DNA of 64,000 nt from Melastoma dodecandrum (Eukaryota > Streptophyta > Magnoliopsida > Myrtales > Melastomataceae). Shown here one piece after another: positions 12,747 to 23,515 of this stretch (its first letter is position 1; each line of letters begins with the position of its first letter). A program made the position numbers and the translations under genes. Location of the stretch: the NCBI GenBank assembly GCA_029817715.1, contig JARUPY010000365.1, forward strand, positions 588,001-652,000, in the 5' to 3' direction. The notes beneath the pieces are model-generated. The model saw nothing but the letters and a program-made list of their open reading frames with translations. It was not told where the DNA came from and did no database searches.

Positions 12747-13129
12747 TGTTAAAGTAGGTGTCAAAATTTATTTTGTCTTTTATAGCTATTCATACATTGA
12801 AGGAAAAAAAAAGGCTTTACCTGACAACACAACTTGCTTTCCTGAATACAGAGAATAAGAATACACTGTTTGTGATTTGTGCTTGAGCTAATTTGTTTGT
12901 GTTATGTTAGTTGCCTCTCTCTGACTAATTTCACAACTTATCGTTTCATTTTCTTGTGTACAACCATTATTTTCCATTTTATCATACGAAAGAAAATATA
13001 GTCTTGATTTGATTTGAAAAACCAAAATCGAAAATGAACTTTAGTTTTGCTAACTTTGATTTGGTTGGTGATGAACCGCCATTGGACAACAATCTGTTCT
13101 TCCTCTAAATTGCCAAACCAAACATGGCT
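12747..13129. other. Intergenic, tRNA to ATR3 pseudogene
   Basis: AT-rich DNA of about 380 bp; nothing recognisable apart from the tRNA 5' flank. Confidence 0.5.
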
Positions 13130-15831
13130 TAAGAACTTACATATATGAAAAAAAAGGGGCTTAAACTGCCTCGCAAGAAACGCGGTTGAGTAGATGACAT
13201 AAGAGTCCCGTTGATTAATTTACCAGGTACTGCAACTTCCGCCATCCCAACCCTAATTTTGGAGGATAAATTCAGCTCTAGACTTTCTGAAGAAGATTGA
13301 TCGATAGCTGTTAAAACAATAATTGGGATTTTTAAGACCATGCTTCCACATGGTACCTCCCAGATTTCTCCAAGGACCTCAGCCATCTAACAGCACTCTC
13401 CTTGGGAACCTCCCCTTCTTTTGCAACTACATGCTCCAATGCAGACCAAACATCAGATGGCATCTTCGTGGATGATCCAGCTACGTAAACGGCGGCTCCA
13501 GAGTTCATCAGACTCCAGACCTGAGGACCATGCTCCCGCATCTTGTCCTACACGTAGACTTTCCGTGGCTGGTCCCTTGAGAAGGCAACAAAAAACCCGC
13601 CTCCCTTCGATTCCGACAGAACCCCATCACTCTTCGCATGACTTAACCAGAAATCCTTGTATAGAAAATCGTTCTCTTCATTCCTACAGCCGAAGAAGAA
13701 CATCACGGGAGCGGTGGAAGTAGATTGACTCTGTAAGGCTCTTTCTTCTATGAAGCCCCGAAAGGGCGCACAACCAGTCCCAGGTCCAACAAGAATGAGG
13801 GGTAACGATGGAGGCGGTAGAGGAAGACAGCCTTTCTTAAACCATGCTGGAATGAGAGTCCCTGAAGATGCCACACGTAACACATGAAAAAAAGAAAGTT
13901 TAGTCATGTTTAACTACGTCCGAATTTACGAGTGCTCATCCATTAAAAAACCTTTGCTTGGGTCAAGATTGGCAAGCCATGTTGAGCAGAGACCGGCACG
14001 CTTCCTCTTAAACGGTGTTGTCAATTGAAACCACACTGACAGTCAGGTGGACTTAGTTAGGGTGAACAAGAGGAGAAGAGGAGATTGAGAAAGCCCTGGT
14101 TTTCAGTGGAGGTACCAATTGCACAAGCCATTCCAATGGCAATTGTACAGAAGGGAAGTCTTCCAAGACCTGCGATCAAAATGACAGAATAATAACATCC
14201 ATACCCTCTCTGCATTAAATCAGAACCACATGCTCGGCATCTACAAATTCCACCGCCCACAAACAAAAGCTGATCGCTCAACAAAAGATACCTCTAAGAA
14301 TGTTCTCCGTTCGTTCTTGTTGTATTTGTACAAGTCATCCCTTCCTTCAGATGATGCAAAATATTGAAGTCTTTCCTTTTCATGCTGGGCCTCTGCGAAA
14401 TAACTCATTACCTGCATTAAGCGTGAGCGAAAATGTCAGAACCAGGATGGTAATAAATGAATGTTCCCAGGGGATGAACATGCCATTTAAAACAAAAAAC
14501 AAATAAGTCACGGAAGATTTACAAACTGCCAACAAAAAAAGACTAATGTTCGAGTTTTATGAGCAAGAACTTAATGTAAATAATACTATCAGATTCACCA
14601 ATTGCCTTGGAGCTTCTTAACAACTTGCCTCAAATACGTAATGCCTAGGTGACGCTGATGAAACATCCATAGCCAATTGAACAAAGTTCTTCAGCTTCAT
14701 TGGAGCATTCGATGTGTTTTTACCATTAGCAAGAATATGATCCTTCTCTTCCCTGGAATGGACCTGAAAATCACAGTCTTTGTAAATCGGCAGAAACCAG
14801 AATACATCCATTTCAAACAAAATAATAATAAGTAAATAACATATCTTCTTAGCAAAAGCATGATAGGTCAAACATATAACAAACAATAGCTACATTAGGG
14901 AAATGAGATAAAAAGATGAATGGAAATGTAGGTCAAGTCCATGCTAATGCATTATTACGTTATGGACATACAGATGATTAACAAGATCGTCAATAAATTG
15001 CCAAAACAAGAAGATACACAAAAGGTTGAACATAAATGTGTCGTAAGGAAGATACAAGAGTTTATTTTGGTCATGCTACAAGGAAATGAAATCCTAGGAT
15101 GCAAACTTATATTTCAAAACCAAATGTGAAGGTATGCATATTAAAATCTCCAATAATCAGTAGTTATTAATGCACGCTCATTTCTACCTTTAGGATTAGT
15201 AGTTGAAAGGCCAAAATGAACTAACCGTTATCAGTAACTCCGGATCTAAATTACAACGTTCCAAGAAAGCATCCACGATAGCATGATTTTGACCAGCAAA
15301 ATCTCCAGGATATCCCCTGTTCTGTATGGTATAGCCTGAATATTGAAAAGATTTTAACTCAATACCAGCAGAAAATCAACATTATCCTTAATCAAATGAA
15401 TACCACTTACGGTAGACGTGAATTCAAACTCAAAATGTCGGACATCCTTTATAGAGGGACTCTTGGTAAAATGTTGATTTTTCACCTGCCCAAAAAGGGA
15501 AAGAACATTAGAATTGAAGAATTGGATGAGGGACTCATTCATTTTCAATTGTATGAAGATATATTGCGGAGATAGGTGCAGTAAAAAAAAGTTCCTTTCG
15601 TCTTTACTCAAAGATTTAAAATATCCAGTTTCACAGACATCTTTTGCTCAAGTCAGTTTCAGATCGTTGTTCTCTCAGATGAGTTAATATGTTGCACTAG
15701 ATAACATATAAATGATGAGTGCATTACCATAAGCAGCAATCCAAAATTTAAAATTTATACTAGTATAACCCCAAAAAATACCATGTTAAGAAAGCAATCT
15801 GGCCTATATGTGCAACCAGAAAACCTTCCAG
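13130..15831 (-). pseudogene. 5'-truncated ATR3 (NADPH diflavin reductase) pseudogene
   Basis: A duplicate of the intact ATR3 gene at 30152-35017, highly similar through exons and introns. It keeps copies of exons 12 (from 13332) to 7 (15411-15485) and the 3' part of exon 6 (about 15781-15831). Exons 1-5, which encode the flavodoxin FMN domain, are missing. Three disabling changes are visible against the intact copy. A CAG to TAG nonsense change at 13548-13550 follows the peptide RKVYV in the NADPH-binding region. A one-base gain near 14024-14028 shifts exon 11. A one-base loss near 15293 shifts exon 8. The right edge is an abrupt junction (15831-15833) into a piece of CSLA. It could still be transcribed but cannot make the reductase. 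Confidence 0.9.
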
Positions 15832-16320
15832 GGCCTTTGTCCTAATCCTTCACCTAAGCCGAAGTAAGATAAAGAAACAAGTGGGGTTTTGTTACTTGAC
15901 TTCAATTAACTTCTACAAAAAGCATTAAGTGAATCAAGGTTCTTATTGGTGGTTGTAGTCAGTGTCATTATCCCCGCCATCATCTTTCTTACGGCTGCAT
16001 ATGATGTCCGAAAAAGCTCTTCTAATGTCTCCCTGAATTTTTGTATTCCTTTTTATCAGTTTCTTTTTGTTGCAGGATCTTGGAACTCGGGTTCGCCGTG
16101 TGCTTGTTCACATCCAGAGTTTATGACCTCTTCTATGGGAAGAACCACTACTACGTCTACCTCTTTCACCATCACATGGTTTGGATACACTGGAAGTCTG
16201 GAACCATTATTCCTAGCTAAATCATCACGACAACTAGAAGTCAGTCCTCTACCCATTTATTTCGTCCCAAGTTTGATAATACTTCAGCCGCACAAAAATC
16301 CCCGCTTGTTCCATAACCTT
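15832..16320 (+). pseudogene. Duplicated CSLA intron 8 and last-exon fragment
   Basis: The sequence matches the end of the CSLA gene (about 10750-11285): intron 8, then the last exon (16076-16219), then the start of the 3' UTR. Recognisable peptides are [20 protein letters not shown] and a terminal PS-stop equivalent. The exon copy has lost a short piece between YLF and TFTITG and carries other small indels and substitutions. Only about 50 codons of a 533-codon gene are present, so it is a gene fragment. It joins the ATR3 pseudogene directly on its left, and on its right the homology fades at about 16285, just before a Copia LTR. Confidence 0.88.
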
Positions 16321-16332
16321 CCCTTTCGCCTC

Positions 16333-16625
16333 TGTTAGAATGTATCTAGACATAATGGTAGAAATATATCTAGACAAAAAGAAGATTAGGTTCATAGTTT
16401 AGATATTTACCATACTTAGATATTTACATTTACCATATATATATATCTTGTATATGTGAATATTGAAAATATAGATTGCATTTTTTTTCCAAATACTTTT
16501 GTTCATGGTATCAGAGCAATAGGGATCTGATTCTTTAGCCTGTTGCCCCTACCAGGTACCTGTTATCTGCTGCATCTGCCGGTACTTGTTATCTGCAGCA
16601 ATCCGTATTCTTTAGCCTGCAGCCC
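16333..16625 (+). mobile_element. Truncated Copia element: LTR plus primer-binding site
   Basis: A 173-bp LTR runs from TGTTAGAATG at 16333 to TTTTGTTCA at 16505 (canonical TG...CA). It is followed immediately by TGGTATCAGAGC (16506-16517), the primer-binding site complementary to initiator tRNA-Met used by Copia elements. After about 100 further bases, with an imperfect duplication of a TTTAGCCTG...CCCCTACCAGG segment, the element stops at the end of HD2-A. No gag or pol and no second LTR are present. The LTR is unrelated to the Copia at 17732-22576, so this is a different family. Confidence 0.8.
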
Positions 16626-19600
16626 CTACCAGGCCTCGCACTCATAGTCGCCCATCACTGGCGGGGGATAGTTTTGAACTTCATCCTCAGAAGTGTCCCT
16701 GACCTCCCAGTCAGAAGAGTCACTGACGTCCCAGTCAATCTGTATTGGCTCCGAAATACTCACATATTGCTTCGGTTGCTGGTATTGCTTGATGGGGACT
16801 TCCACAGGCATTAAAATACCTTTCCCTGCTTAAATTAGACATGATAAATTCACAATACAAAGTAAACAAATAGATAAAAGGTGAATTTCATCATTTTCCT
16901 GGGGGTTAGCTTGAATTTCATCATTTTCCTGGTAAACCTTCAATGGGTCAGCAAAGCTCACTTCTCTCTTCGGTAGCTGGTTTTGCCTGACACTGGATGC
17001 CACAGGCTTTAAAATGGGTGCCACAGGCTTTAAAATGGATTTCCCTGCTTAAATTAAACAGACATAATGAATTCACTACCCAAAGTTGACAAAAGATAAC
17101 ATATGAACGATGCCATAAAGAGTATTACCATAAACTTCTAAAGGAGATTCTTCAGAATAGAAATATCCACATAAGTATACATTCCCACTTTTCCAGTTGT
17201 GTGACAACTCGAAATCCTTGTCAAATACCAACTCAAAAGACAGCCGGGGGATTGTTTTGGGACAAAGACTTCCCAAAACAAGGTTTTGACCACCCAAAGT
17301 GACAAGGACAGACACGAAAGCACTCTGTTTACAATACTTCCACGGTCCAAGGGAAGCCTGGAGAGGGGTTAAAATGCGTAGAAAAGAGAATGTAATAAAG
17401 TGAATTTCAGATCATCATAGACAATGAATTCCTACCTGAGAGAGACGCAACAATTTTCTCTTTGTGTCAACTTTTACCTGCATTCTGGCCCTCACCTCAA
17501 CTCCTGCCATGAGACAAACGAGGCCAAGATTGAAGCTCGGCTCCCGATCACAACAACAAAACCATAATCGACAACCTCTATTACTAATTATCTCGTCAAA
17601 AAACGGCAGAAAAATCATCCCGTGGATAATCGTAATCCATCGTTGCTACACAACGCACTCAACAGAAAACAAGCACCAGGAAAGAAAAATACCAAACCAG
17701 AGGAAGAGCAGAAGAAACTGCCAAGAGACAAAAATAAAGTGATCAAAAATCGATCAAAAAAAAAAAGATGTGTGTTTTTCCCAATGATTATTACAAAGGG
17801 GCTGCCGCTGTACATATAGCCGGGTAGGCAATGTATACAAAAGGAAAGACATAAATCTAAATCCTATAATTACAGAAGTCAATATATCGGTTTCCTATTG
17901 TCTGCTCATTTGCCAAATATCCCGGGATTTCATTCCGTAATACTCCCCCTCAAGTTGGAGCGTGAGGGTCACGAACACCCAACTTGCCGAGAAGAAACCG
18001 AAACCTGTCACGACCGAGGGCTTTGGTGAAGATATCCGCGGGCTGTGCATGAGTAGAAATGTGAGATGTAGCAACTGCTGAGGACTGGATGTGCTCTCGA
18101 ATGAAATGGCAGTCGATCTCAATGTGCTTCGTACGCTCATGAAAGACAGGGTTGGCAGCCTGGTTGTCGCAATAAAGACGGGCAGGAAGAGTGACATCGA
18201 CTTTAAGAGATCGAAGAAGACTGCGAAGCCATAATGCTTCGCTAACGGCAACCGCCATGGCACGGTATTCTGCTTCTGCGGAGGAACGTGAGACCGTTGT
18301 CTGTTTCTTGGTCTTCCAAGATATAGGACTACCCCCTAGAGTGACGAAGTATCCAGATGTGGAACGGCGAGTCGTAGGACACGCAGCCCAATCGGAGTCG
18401 CAATAGACGTCAAGCTCGAGAGAGTGTGGCCGAATGAAAATGCCTTGTCCCGGAGATTGTTTTATAAACCGTAATACTTGTAAGGCCGCGTCCCAATGGG
18501 GTTGTCGTGGATCCTGCATAAACTGTGCCAAGATGTGGACAGAATAACAAAGCTCCGGTCGCGTAATAGTGAGATAAATGAGACGACCCACGAGGCGCCG
18601 ATACTTGCCGGGATCAGATAATGGTTCGCCAGAGTCTGCTGATAGGCGATGATGCTGCTCCATGGGGAAGGGTGACGGCTTTGCACCCAACATCCCACAC
18701 TCCGAAAGGATCTCAAGAGCATACTTCCTCTGATTGAGAAATAGCCCTGAGTCCATCCGTGTAACCTCAATCCCGAGAAAATACTGTAGAGATCCCAGAT
18801 CTTTGATACTGAAGCACTCATCAAGATACCGCTTCAGAGCATTGCACTTCTTAGAGTTACTTCCAACGATGATCAGATCGTCAACGTAGACTAGCACCCC
18901 CAAGAAGTCACCGTGGTGAGAGTAAGTGAATAGGGAATGATCTGCACCCGATTGGATGAATCCATATCATAGTAGTGCATCAGCAAACTTCAAGAACCAG
19001 TTCCGAGATGCCTGTCGAAGACCATAAAGAGACTTCTGAAGTTTGCAAACATGTCCCCTCCTTGCGGCTGCAAAACCGGGCGGAAGCCTCATGTAAACCT
19101 CTTCATCTAGGTCTCCGTGTAAAAAGGCATTGTTGGCATCCATCTGATGAATCTCCCATTGTTTAGCCACCGCCACTGTTAATAAGCAACAAACGGTGAC
19201 CAATTTGGCCACAGGAGCGAACGTCTCATGAAAATCCACTCCTTCTATCTGAGTGAACCCCTTTGCTATGAGACGAGCCTTGAACCTCTCCACTGATCCA
19301 TCAGCTCGACGCTTGATCTTGAAAACCCACCGACAGTCTATAGCTCGGTTCCTCGGCGGTAAGCCCATAATCGTCCACGTATCATTGGACTCCAGTGCCT
19401 TGATCTCTTCACCCATGGCCGCCTTCCACCGATCATCCTGCAAAGCCTCTTTGAAAGTTCTAGGCTCTACCTCCGAATCAACAGATGCAATATACGACAT
19501 ATGACGATTGCTAATATGGGAATATGAGAGGTAATTTTTGAGGGGATAAATTGTGCCTGAGGAATTCGATGCCGTGGTCGAGCGTGATGCGGAAGGGGGG

Positions 19601-22600
19601 TGTGAGCCGTGTACCGCAGTATGTACCACGTAGTCCTCGAGATGTTTGGGAGCAGCTCTAATTCTCTGAGATCGTCGAACATTTTCAACCGGTACTTCCA
19701 CTATCTGCTGGCTAGTGTTGGGCTCATCTCGAAGATCCCCCTCATCCTGTATAGGATTTCCCTTGACAAATCCAGGATCATCAGGCGTCAGGTGTCGCTC
19801 AACGGGTGTATTCTCCCCCGAATGTCAACATGCGCATCACGACTTACTGCCTCATATACTAGCTGATTCGGACTCAAGAACATCGGTTGATGAGAATCTC
19901 CCTTATCACGCTGCATCTCTCGCTGTTGGGCGAAAGGAAATTCATCCTCACAGAAGATCACATCTCTAGAGACAAAAAGTTCATAACTCTCTAGATCATA
20001 GACCTTCCAACCCTTCTGCGTATACGGGTAACCCACAAATATGCAACGGCGTGACCTCTCCTTGAACTTATCCCCATCGCGAGGTCTGGTGTGCACATAA
20101 CATAATGAACCAAAAAACCCGCAAATTATCATAGTGAGGTGTCTTCCCGAATAGTACCTCATAGGGACTCTTCCCTTCCAGAACTTGAGTCGGTGTCAAA
20201 TTGATCAGGTGTGCAGCAGTCGAGATGCACTCCGCCCAAAACTTGGTCGGCAGGGAGGCCTGGAAAAGGAGAGCCCGCGCTACATTCAGGATATGTCTAT
20301 GTTTGCATTCCACCCTTCCATTCTGCTGAGGTGTGTAAGTGCAAGTCGTTTAATGAATAATTCCATGCTCCACGAAATAGCTCTGCAGAGAACGAGATAG
20401 GAATTCCGTGCCATTGTCGCTCCGTATGATTTTCACGGAGCGATCAAATTGGTTCTTGACCAGATTGTAGAACTTTATCAGCTGGTGCTAGGCCCCAGAT
20501 TTTTCCCTCAATAGGTGCAGCCATGTGGCTCTGCTGTAGTCATCGACGATTGTCAGAAAATAATTTGCACCCGTAATGGATTTCGTTCGATAGGGTCCCC
20601 AGAGGTCACAGTGCACAAGTTGGAATGGAAAATCTGCTTTATTCATACTGAGATTAAAAGTCGACCGGGTTTGTTTAGCCCGTTGACATATATCACATTC
20701 ATTATTTTCTAGAGCAGACTTGATACCCTGAAATATAATGCGACGCGATGGGTGCCCCAGCCTCTTATGCCATACTTGAGCTGTCTTCATGGCGAGATGA
20801 GCTGATGCTGTCACAACCCCGACGCAAGTAGTACACCCCCCCTCGGCGCTCAGCCACTGCAATCGTCTTCCTCGAAATGCAATCCTGTATTACACACAGT
20901 CCCCGTGAGAACAGGACATCACATTTCAATTCGCTCATCAGTTGATCAACTGATATCAAATTGAAAGAAAAATTCGGCACTAGCAAAACATTTGTTATCA
21001 TAAAGGAATTCCCGATCTCCACATCTCCGACATGTGTGGCTTGTACCGTGTCACCATTTGCCACATGGATCGACGAGCGTTGTCTCATTGGGACGATTTC
21101 CCGAAAATAGCATCTTTGACCTGTCATATGTCGAGAAGCTCCACTGTCGATTATCCAATTGACACCTGTATCAACAGAAATAAAATTTGTACCCGTCAGT
21201 GGATCCTCGAGTCCCGTGTCGGAGGACCCGACAATATCCATCACTCGGTGAAATTGGTCGTCGGAGAGGTTCATCAATTGCTTGAAACGGCCCGCATTTT
21301 CGCTCGGGCCTGCCCTGGGCCACATGGGCTCTTAAGCCTTCTGTGGGGTGGGTCACTTGTCGGGTCTGCTAGATATGGCTCGGTACTCCTCCAGCTGGGT
21401 CTGTTGGCTGACGGATCTGGGCCGCTCCATGTGGGCCGAAGCCCATCTGCTTGCCCCTGCCACCAGCGCCCTTCTTCTTCTCCTTCCAGCCATCGGGAAA
21501 TCCGTGAAGATGGAAGCAATTGTCGATGGTGTGATTTCTCATCCCACAGTGTCGGCATCCTCCAGTCGACCCACTCGAATCATTTCTTCCGTCGCCGGAA
21601 TTCGTGCCTCCTCGAGATCCGCCGGTCTTCACCACCAGAGCAGTGCCGTCCGTCTCCTGCCCATGTTCGAGAGTTCGCTGAGTCTCATCCTGGCTCACGA
21701 GACCGAAGACCTAATTCGCTGGTGGGAGAGGTCCGCTGCTGAGAATATTCGTTCTCACGGCTGCAAAATCGGCGTTGAGACCCATCAAGAATTGGTGAGC
21801 CTGTTCTCGCTCCCTCTTAGCCAGGTACTTCGTCGCTGCCGGGAAATTGCACTCGAGATCCTCTTCATAGCAATCCAACTCGTCCCATGCCTGCTTCATC
21901 TCGGTGTAATAGTCCTGCACTGATCTTCCTCCTTGCCTGAGACGTCCAATTTTGGACTGGACCCTGTACACATTCAATTCGTGCCCTCGAGCATACTTAT
22001 CTTTTAGCTCATCCCATACCGTCTTGGCGTCACCTGCAAAAGTCGTAGAGAGATGGAGATGTTTCTCCAACGAGTTGAAGATCCAGGCAATTAGCATGGA
22101 GTTGCAGCGGTTCCAGTGTCGGGCCAGAGGATCGCCCGCCTTCGGCTTCTTCACGGTCCCATCGATGAAGCCGAGTTTTTCCTTCGCCGAGAGAGCTGTT
22201 CGCATCACCCTTGACCAGGTAAGATAATTCTGCCCATCCAACAGATAGGGGTGAGCAAGAGGCCCGGATTGTCCGATGCCATCAGCTCGTATTCCATAGG
22301 AATCTCGATCTTCTTGGAAGAATCGTCTGTCATCCTCACAGGTCGCAAGACCTTTTTGCTCTGATACCAAAATAAAGTGATCAAAAATCGATCAAAAAAA
22401 AATGTGTGTTTTTCCCAATGATTATTACAAAGGGGCTGCCGCTGTACATATAGCCGGGTAGGCAATGTATACAAAAGGAAAGACAGAAATCTAAATCCTA
22501 TAATTACAAAAGGCAATATATCGGTTTCCTATTATCTGCTCATTTGCCAAATATCCCGGGATTTCATTCCGTAATAGACAAACGAGGCCAAGATTGAAGC

Positions 22601-22800
22601 TCGGCTCCCGATCACAACAACAAAACCATAGTCGAAAACCTGGATTACTACTTATCTCATCAGAAAACGGCAGAAAAATCATCCCTTGGATAATCGTAAT
22701 ACATCGTTGCTACACAACGCAATCAACAGAAAACAAGCACCAAGAAAGAAAAGCACCAAAACAGACGAATAGCAGAAGAAACCAAACCCCAAAACTCCAT
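16626..22800 (-). CDS. HD2-type histone deacetylase-like gene, copy A
   Basis: Plant-specific nucleolar HD2 family with a nucleoplasmin-like N-terminal domain. Read on the minus strand: exon 1 22788-22800 (MEFWG), exon 2 17436-17503 (VEVRARMQVKVDTKRKLLRL), exon 3 17129-17357 (SLGGQ-like core with LSFELVFDKDFELSHNW and VYLCGY). Two acidic/lysine-rich tail exons begin at 17044 and 16825 and end at 16626. Exons 1-3 and the last exon join in frame. Intron 1 is swollen by a Copia element (17732-22576) and by a tandem duplication of the intron itself. The conserved His of the LIHLSQ motif is Arg here (LLRLSQ), so activity is doubtful. The acidic tail is short and no C2H2 zinc finger is seen. The donor of the exon starting at 17044 could not be fixed. 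It may be expressed or decaying. Confidence 0.6.
17513..17731 (-). repeat. HD2-A intron 1 duplicate, exon-2 side
   Basis: About 215 bp, similar (roughly 92 percent by eye) to 22577-22790 on the other side of the Copia element. The copy ends at its left with the true exon-2 acceptor (CATGGCAG). At its right, next to the LTR, lies a second acceptor-like GTCTCTTGGCAG joined to the intron start TTTCTTCTGC. The unit is therefore almost exactly intron 1. Confidence 0.85.
17732..17942 (-). repeat. Copia 3' LTR
   Basis: 211-bp direct repeat of 22370-22576. On the element strand it begins TATTACGG directly after the polypurine tract and ends CTTTATTT next to the GACAA target duplication. Confidence 0.92.
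17950..19701 (-). pseudogene. Copia reverse transcriptase and RNase H
   Basis: The upstream block (18967-19701) carries the Copia RT start, with WVFKIKRR, KARLIAKGF, DFHETFAPVAK and MDANNAFLHGDLDEEVYM. An in-frame stop near 18967 separates it from 17950-18903, which opens with the YVDD active site (LVYVDDLIIVG). That block continues through RNase H motifs YCDSDWA, STSGY, SRSSAEAEY and the downstream DNQAA and HIEID segments. The break means no intact RT is made from this copy. Confidence 0.93.
19788..20862 (-). pseudogene. Copia integrase region
   Basis: Fragments in adjoining frames encode the GAG-pre-integrase motif (HKRLGHPS...CDICQRAKQTR), the integrase core (FQLVHCDLWGPY, DDYSRATW) and further down ALLFQASLPTKFWAECI and the CIFVGY motif. 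The region is split into at least three frames by small indels or stops between 20488 and 20313 and near 20162. Confidence 0.9.
20765..22370 (-). pseudogene. Copia gag, zinc knuckle and aspartic protease
   Basis: Gag (21711-22370) shows LDGQNYLTWSRVM, IDGTVKKP, WIFNSLEK, TVWDELKDKY and YYTEMKQAWDEL. A TAG stop interrupts the frame at the gag end. The CCHC zinc knuckle CRHCGMRNHTIDNCFHLHG is in 21369-21698. The protease with the DSGASRHMTG active site is in 20765-21325. Confidence 0.92.
22370..22576 (-). repeat. Copia 5' LTR
   Basis: 207-bp partner of 17732-17942. On the minus strand it starts TATTACGG at 22576 and ends CTTTATTT before the primer-binding site (22358-22369). Confidence 0.92.
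22577..22795 (-). repeat. HD2-A intron 1 duplicate, exon-1 side
   Basis: Partner of 17513-17731. It lies between the 5' LTR and exon 1 of HD2-A. The copy diverges more from its partner than the two LTRs do from each other, so the intron duplication is older than the Copia insertion. Confidence 0.85.
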
Positions 22801-22904
22801 GGGAGGAGCAGTTACGGCCGATGTTTGTGTCTCTGTCGGGAGAAGACAGACGAATGGAGCAACGAGGCGCCAAATCTCGTCTCGAGGGGGGGTTTTAACT
22901 TTAA

Positions 22905-22990
22905 GCGGTTGCAATTTATAGATGATGTCCCAGGATTTCATTAATGGGCTAATGGAGGGATTATTTGGGCTTTACCGTGGGCCCTGAGTC
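22905..22990 (-). promoter_or_regulatory. HD2-A core promoter, copy 1 of shared promoter module
   Basis: On the minus strand a TATAAATT box (about 22913-22920) lies some 115 bp upstream of the HD2-A ATG. It is preceded by GGGCCC/AGCCCA site II-like motifs (22946-22985). The segment matches 35831-35930 upstream of ATR3 and, more loosely, 29001-29040 upstream of HD2-B. Confidence 0.65.
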
Positions 22991-23515
22991 GGAAAATTTA
23001 TATTTCCGACCATGGCAGAGGAAGAATCAACTTTGTCGTCCCTGTCTGTAGAGACCTGATTGACCGGTTGGGCAACCGAGTTAGCTTCCCTAGGGGTAGT
23101 CGGAAATCATATATTTTCGAAATTCATGGGATGAAAGGGAGGGGGGATTAATCGCAGGTGCTTACTTTCTAGGCTGAACTGGAAGTAGTGGAGGGCGAAA
23201 AACACCGGATCCTTAACCATGGCGATCGGCCGGCGCCCATGCTGCCCAACGACGGCGGCGATCAGATCTCCGACAGTCGATTCCGGTCTCATCACAACGT
23301 GCACGGCTCCTACGCTCGTCCGTTGAGGAGCAGCTTGGTGAGCAACCGAGGCTTCTCATCCCTGATCTCCATCATCTCCCCCACACCTCGCCTAATGTCA
23401 GGGACATTCTTGGGCCTCTGAAGACGAGTCGGTTACCCCTCAGGGTTCTCGCCCATGGGAAGGCCGCCGGACACGTCCTTGACCGAGCCAGTCCTCCACA
23501 GACCAATTGTTGATC
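22985..23515 (-). pseudogene. At4g22758-like (DUF7054) pseudogene, copy 1
   Basis: A degraded copy of the intact gene at 36151-36899. Exon 1 remnants read HVVMRPESTVGDLIAAVVGQ, then GRRPIAMVKDP and FQFSLES. Compared with the intact gene there are internal deletions (the VTIQGSVG segment and the VKEG segment) and frame changes. Exon 2 is reduced to a scrap at about 23005-23090. It lies directly upstream of the HD2-A promoter, the same arrangement as the other two copies. Confidence 0.85.

Larger units (their letters stand above)
17732..22576 (-). mobile_element. Copia LTR retrotransposon in HD2-A intron 1
   Basis: A full-length but inactivated Ty1/Copia element of 4,845 bp on the minus strand. 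LTRs are 22370-22576 (5') and 17732-17942 (3'), differing at about five positions plus an A-run indel. The primer-binding site TGGTATCAGAGC lies at 22358-22369. A polypurine tract TTGAGGGGGAG abuts the 3' LTR. The target-site duplication is GACAA (17727-17731 and 22577-22581). Gene order is gag, protease, integrase, reverse transcriptase, RNase H. In-frame stops and shifts break the polyprotein, for example a stop near 21711 at the gag end and another near 18967. The LTR ends (TATTAC...CTTTATTT) are not TG...CA. Confidence 0.95.
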
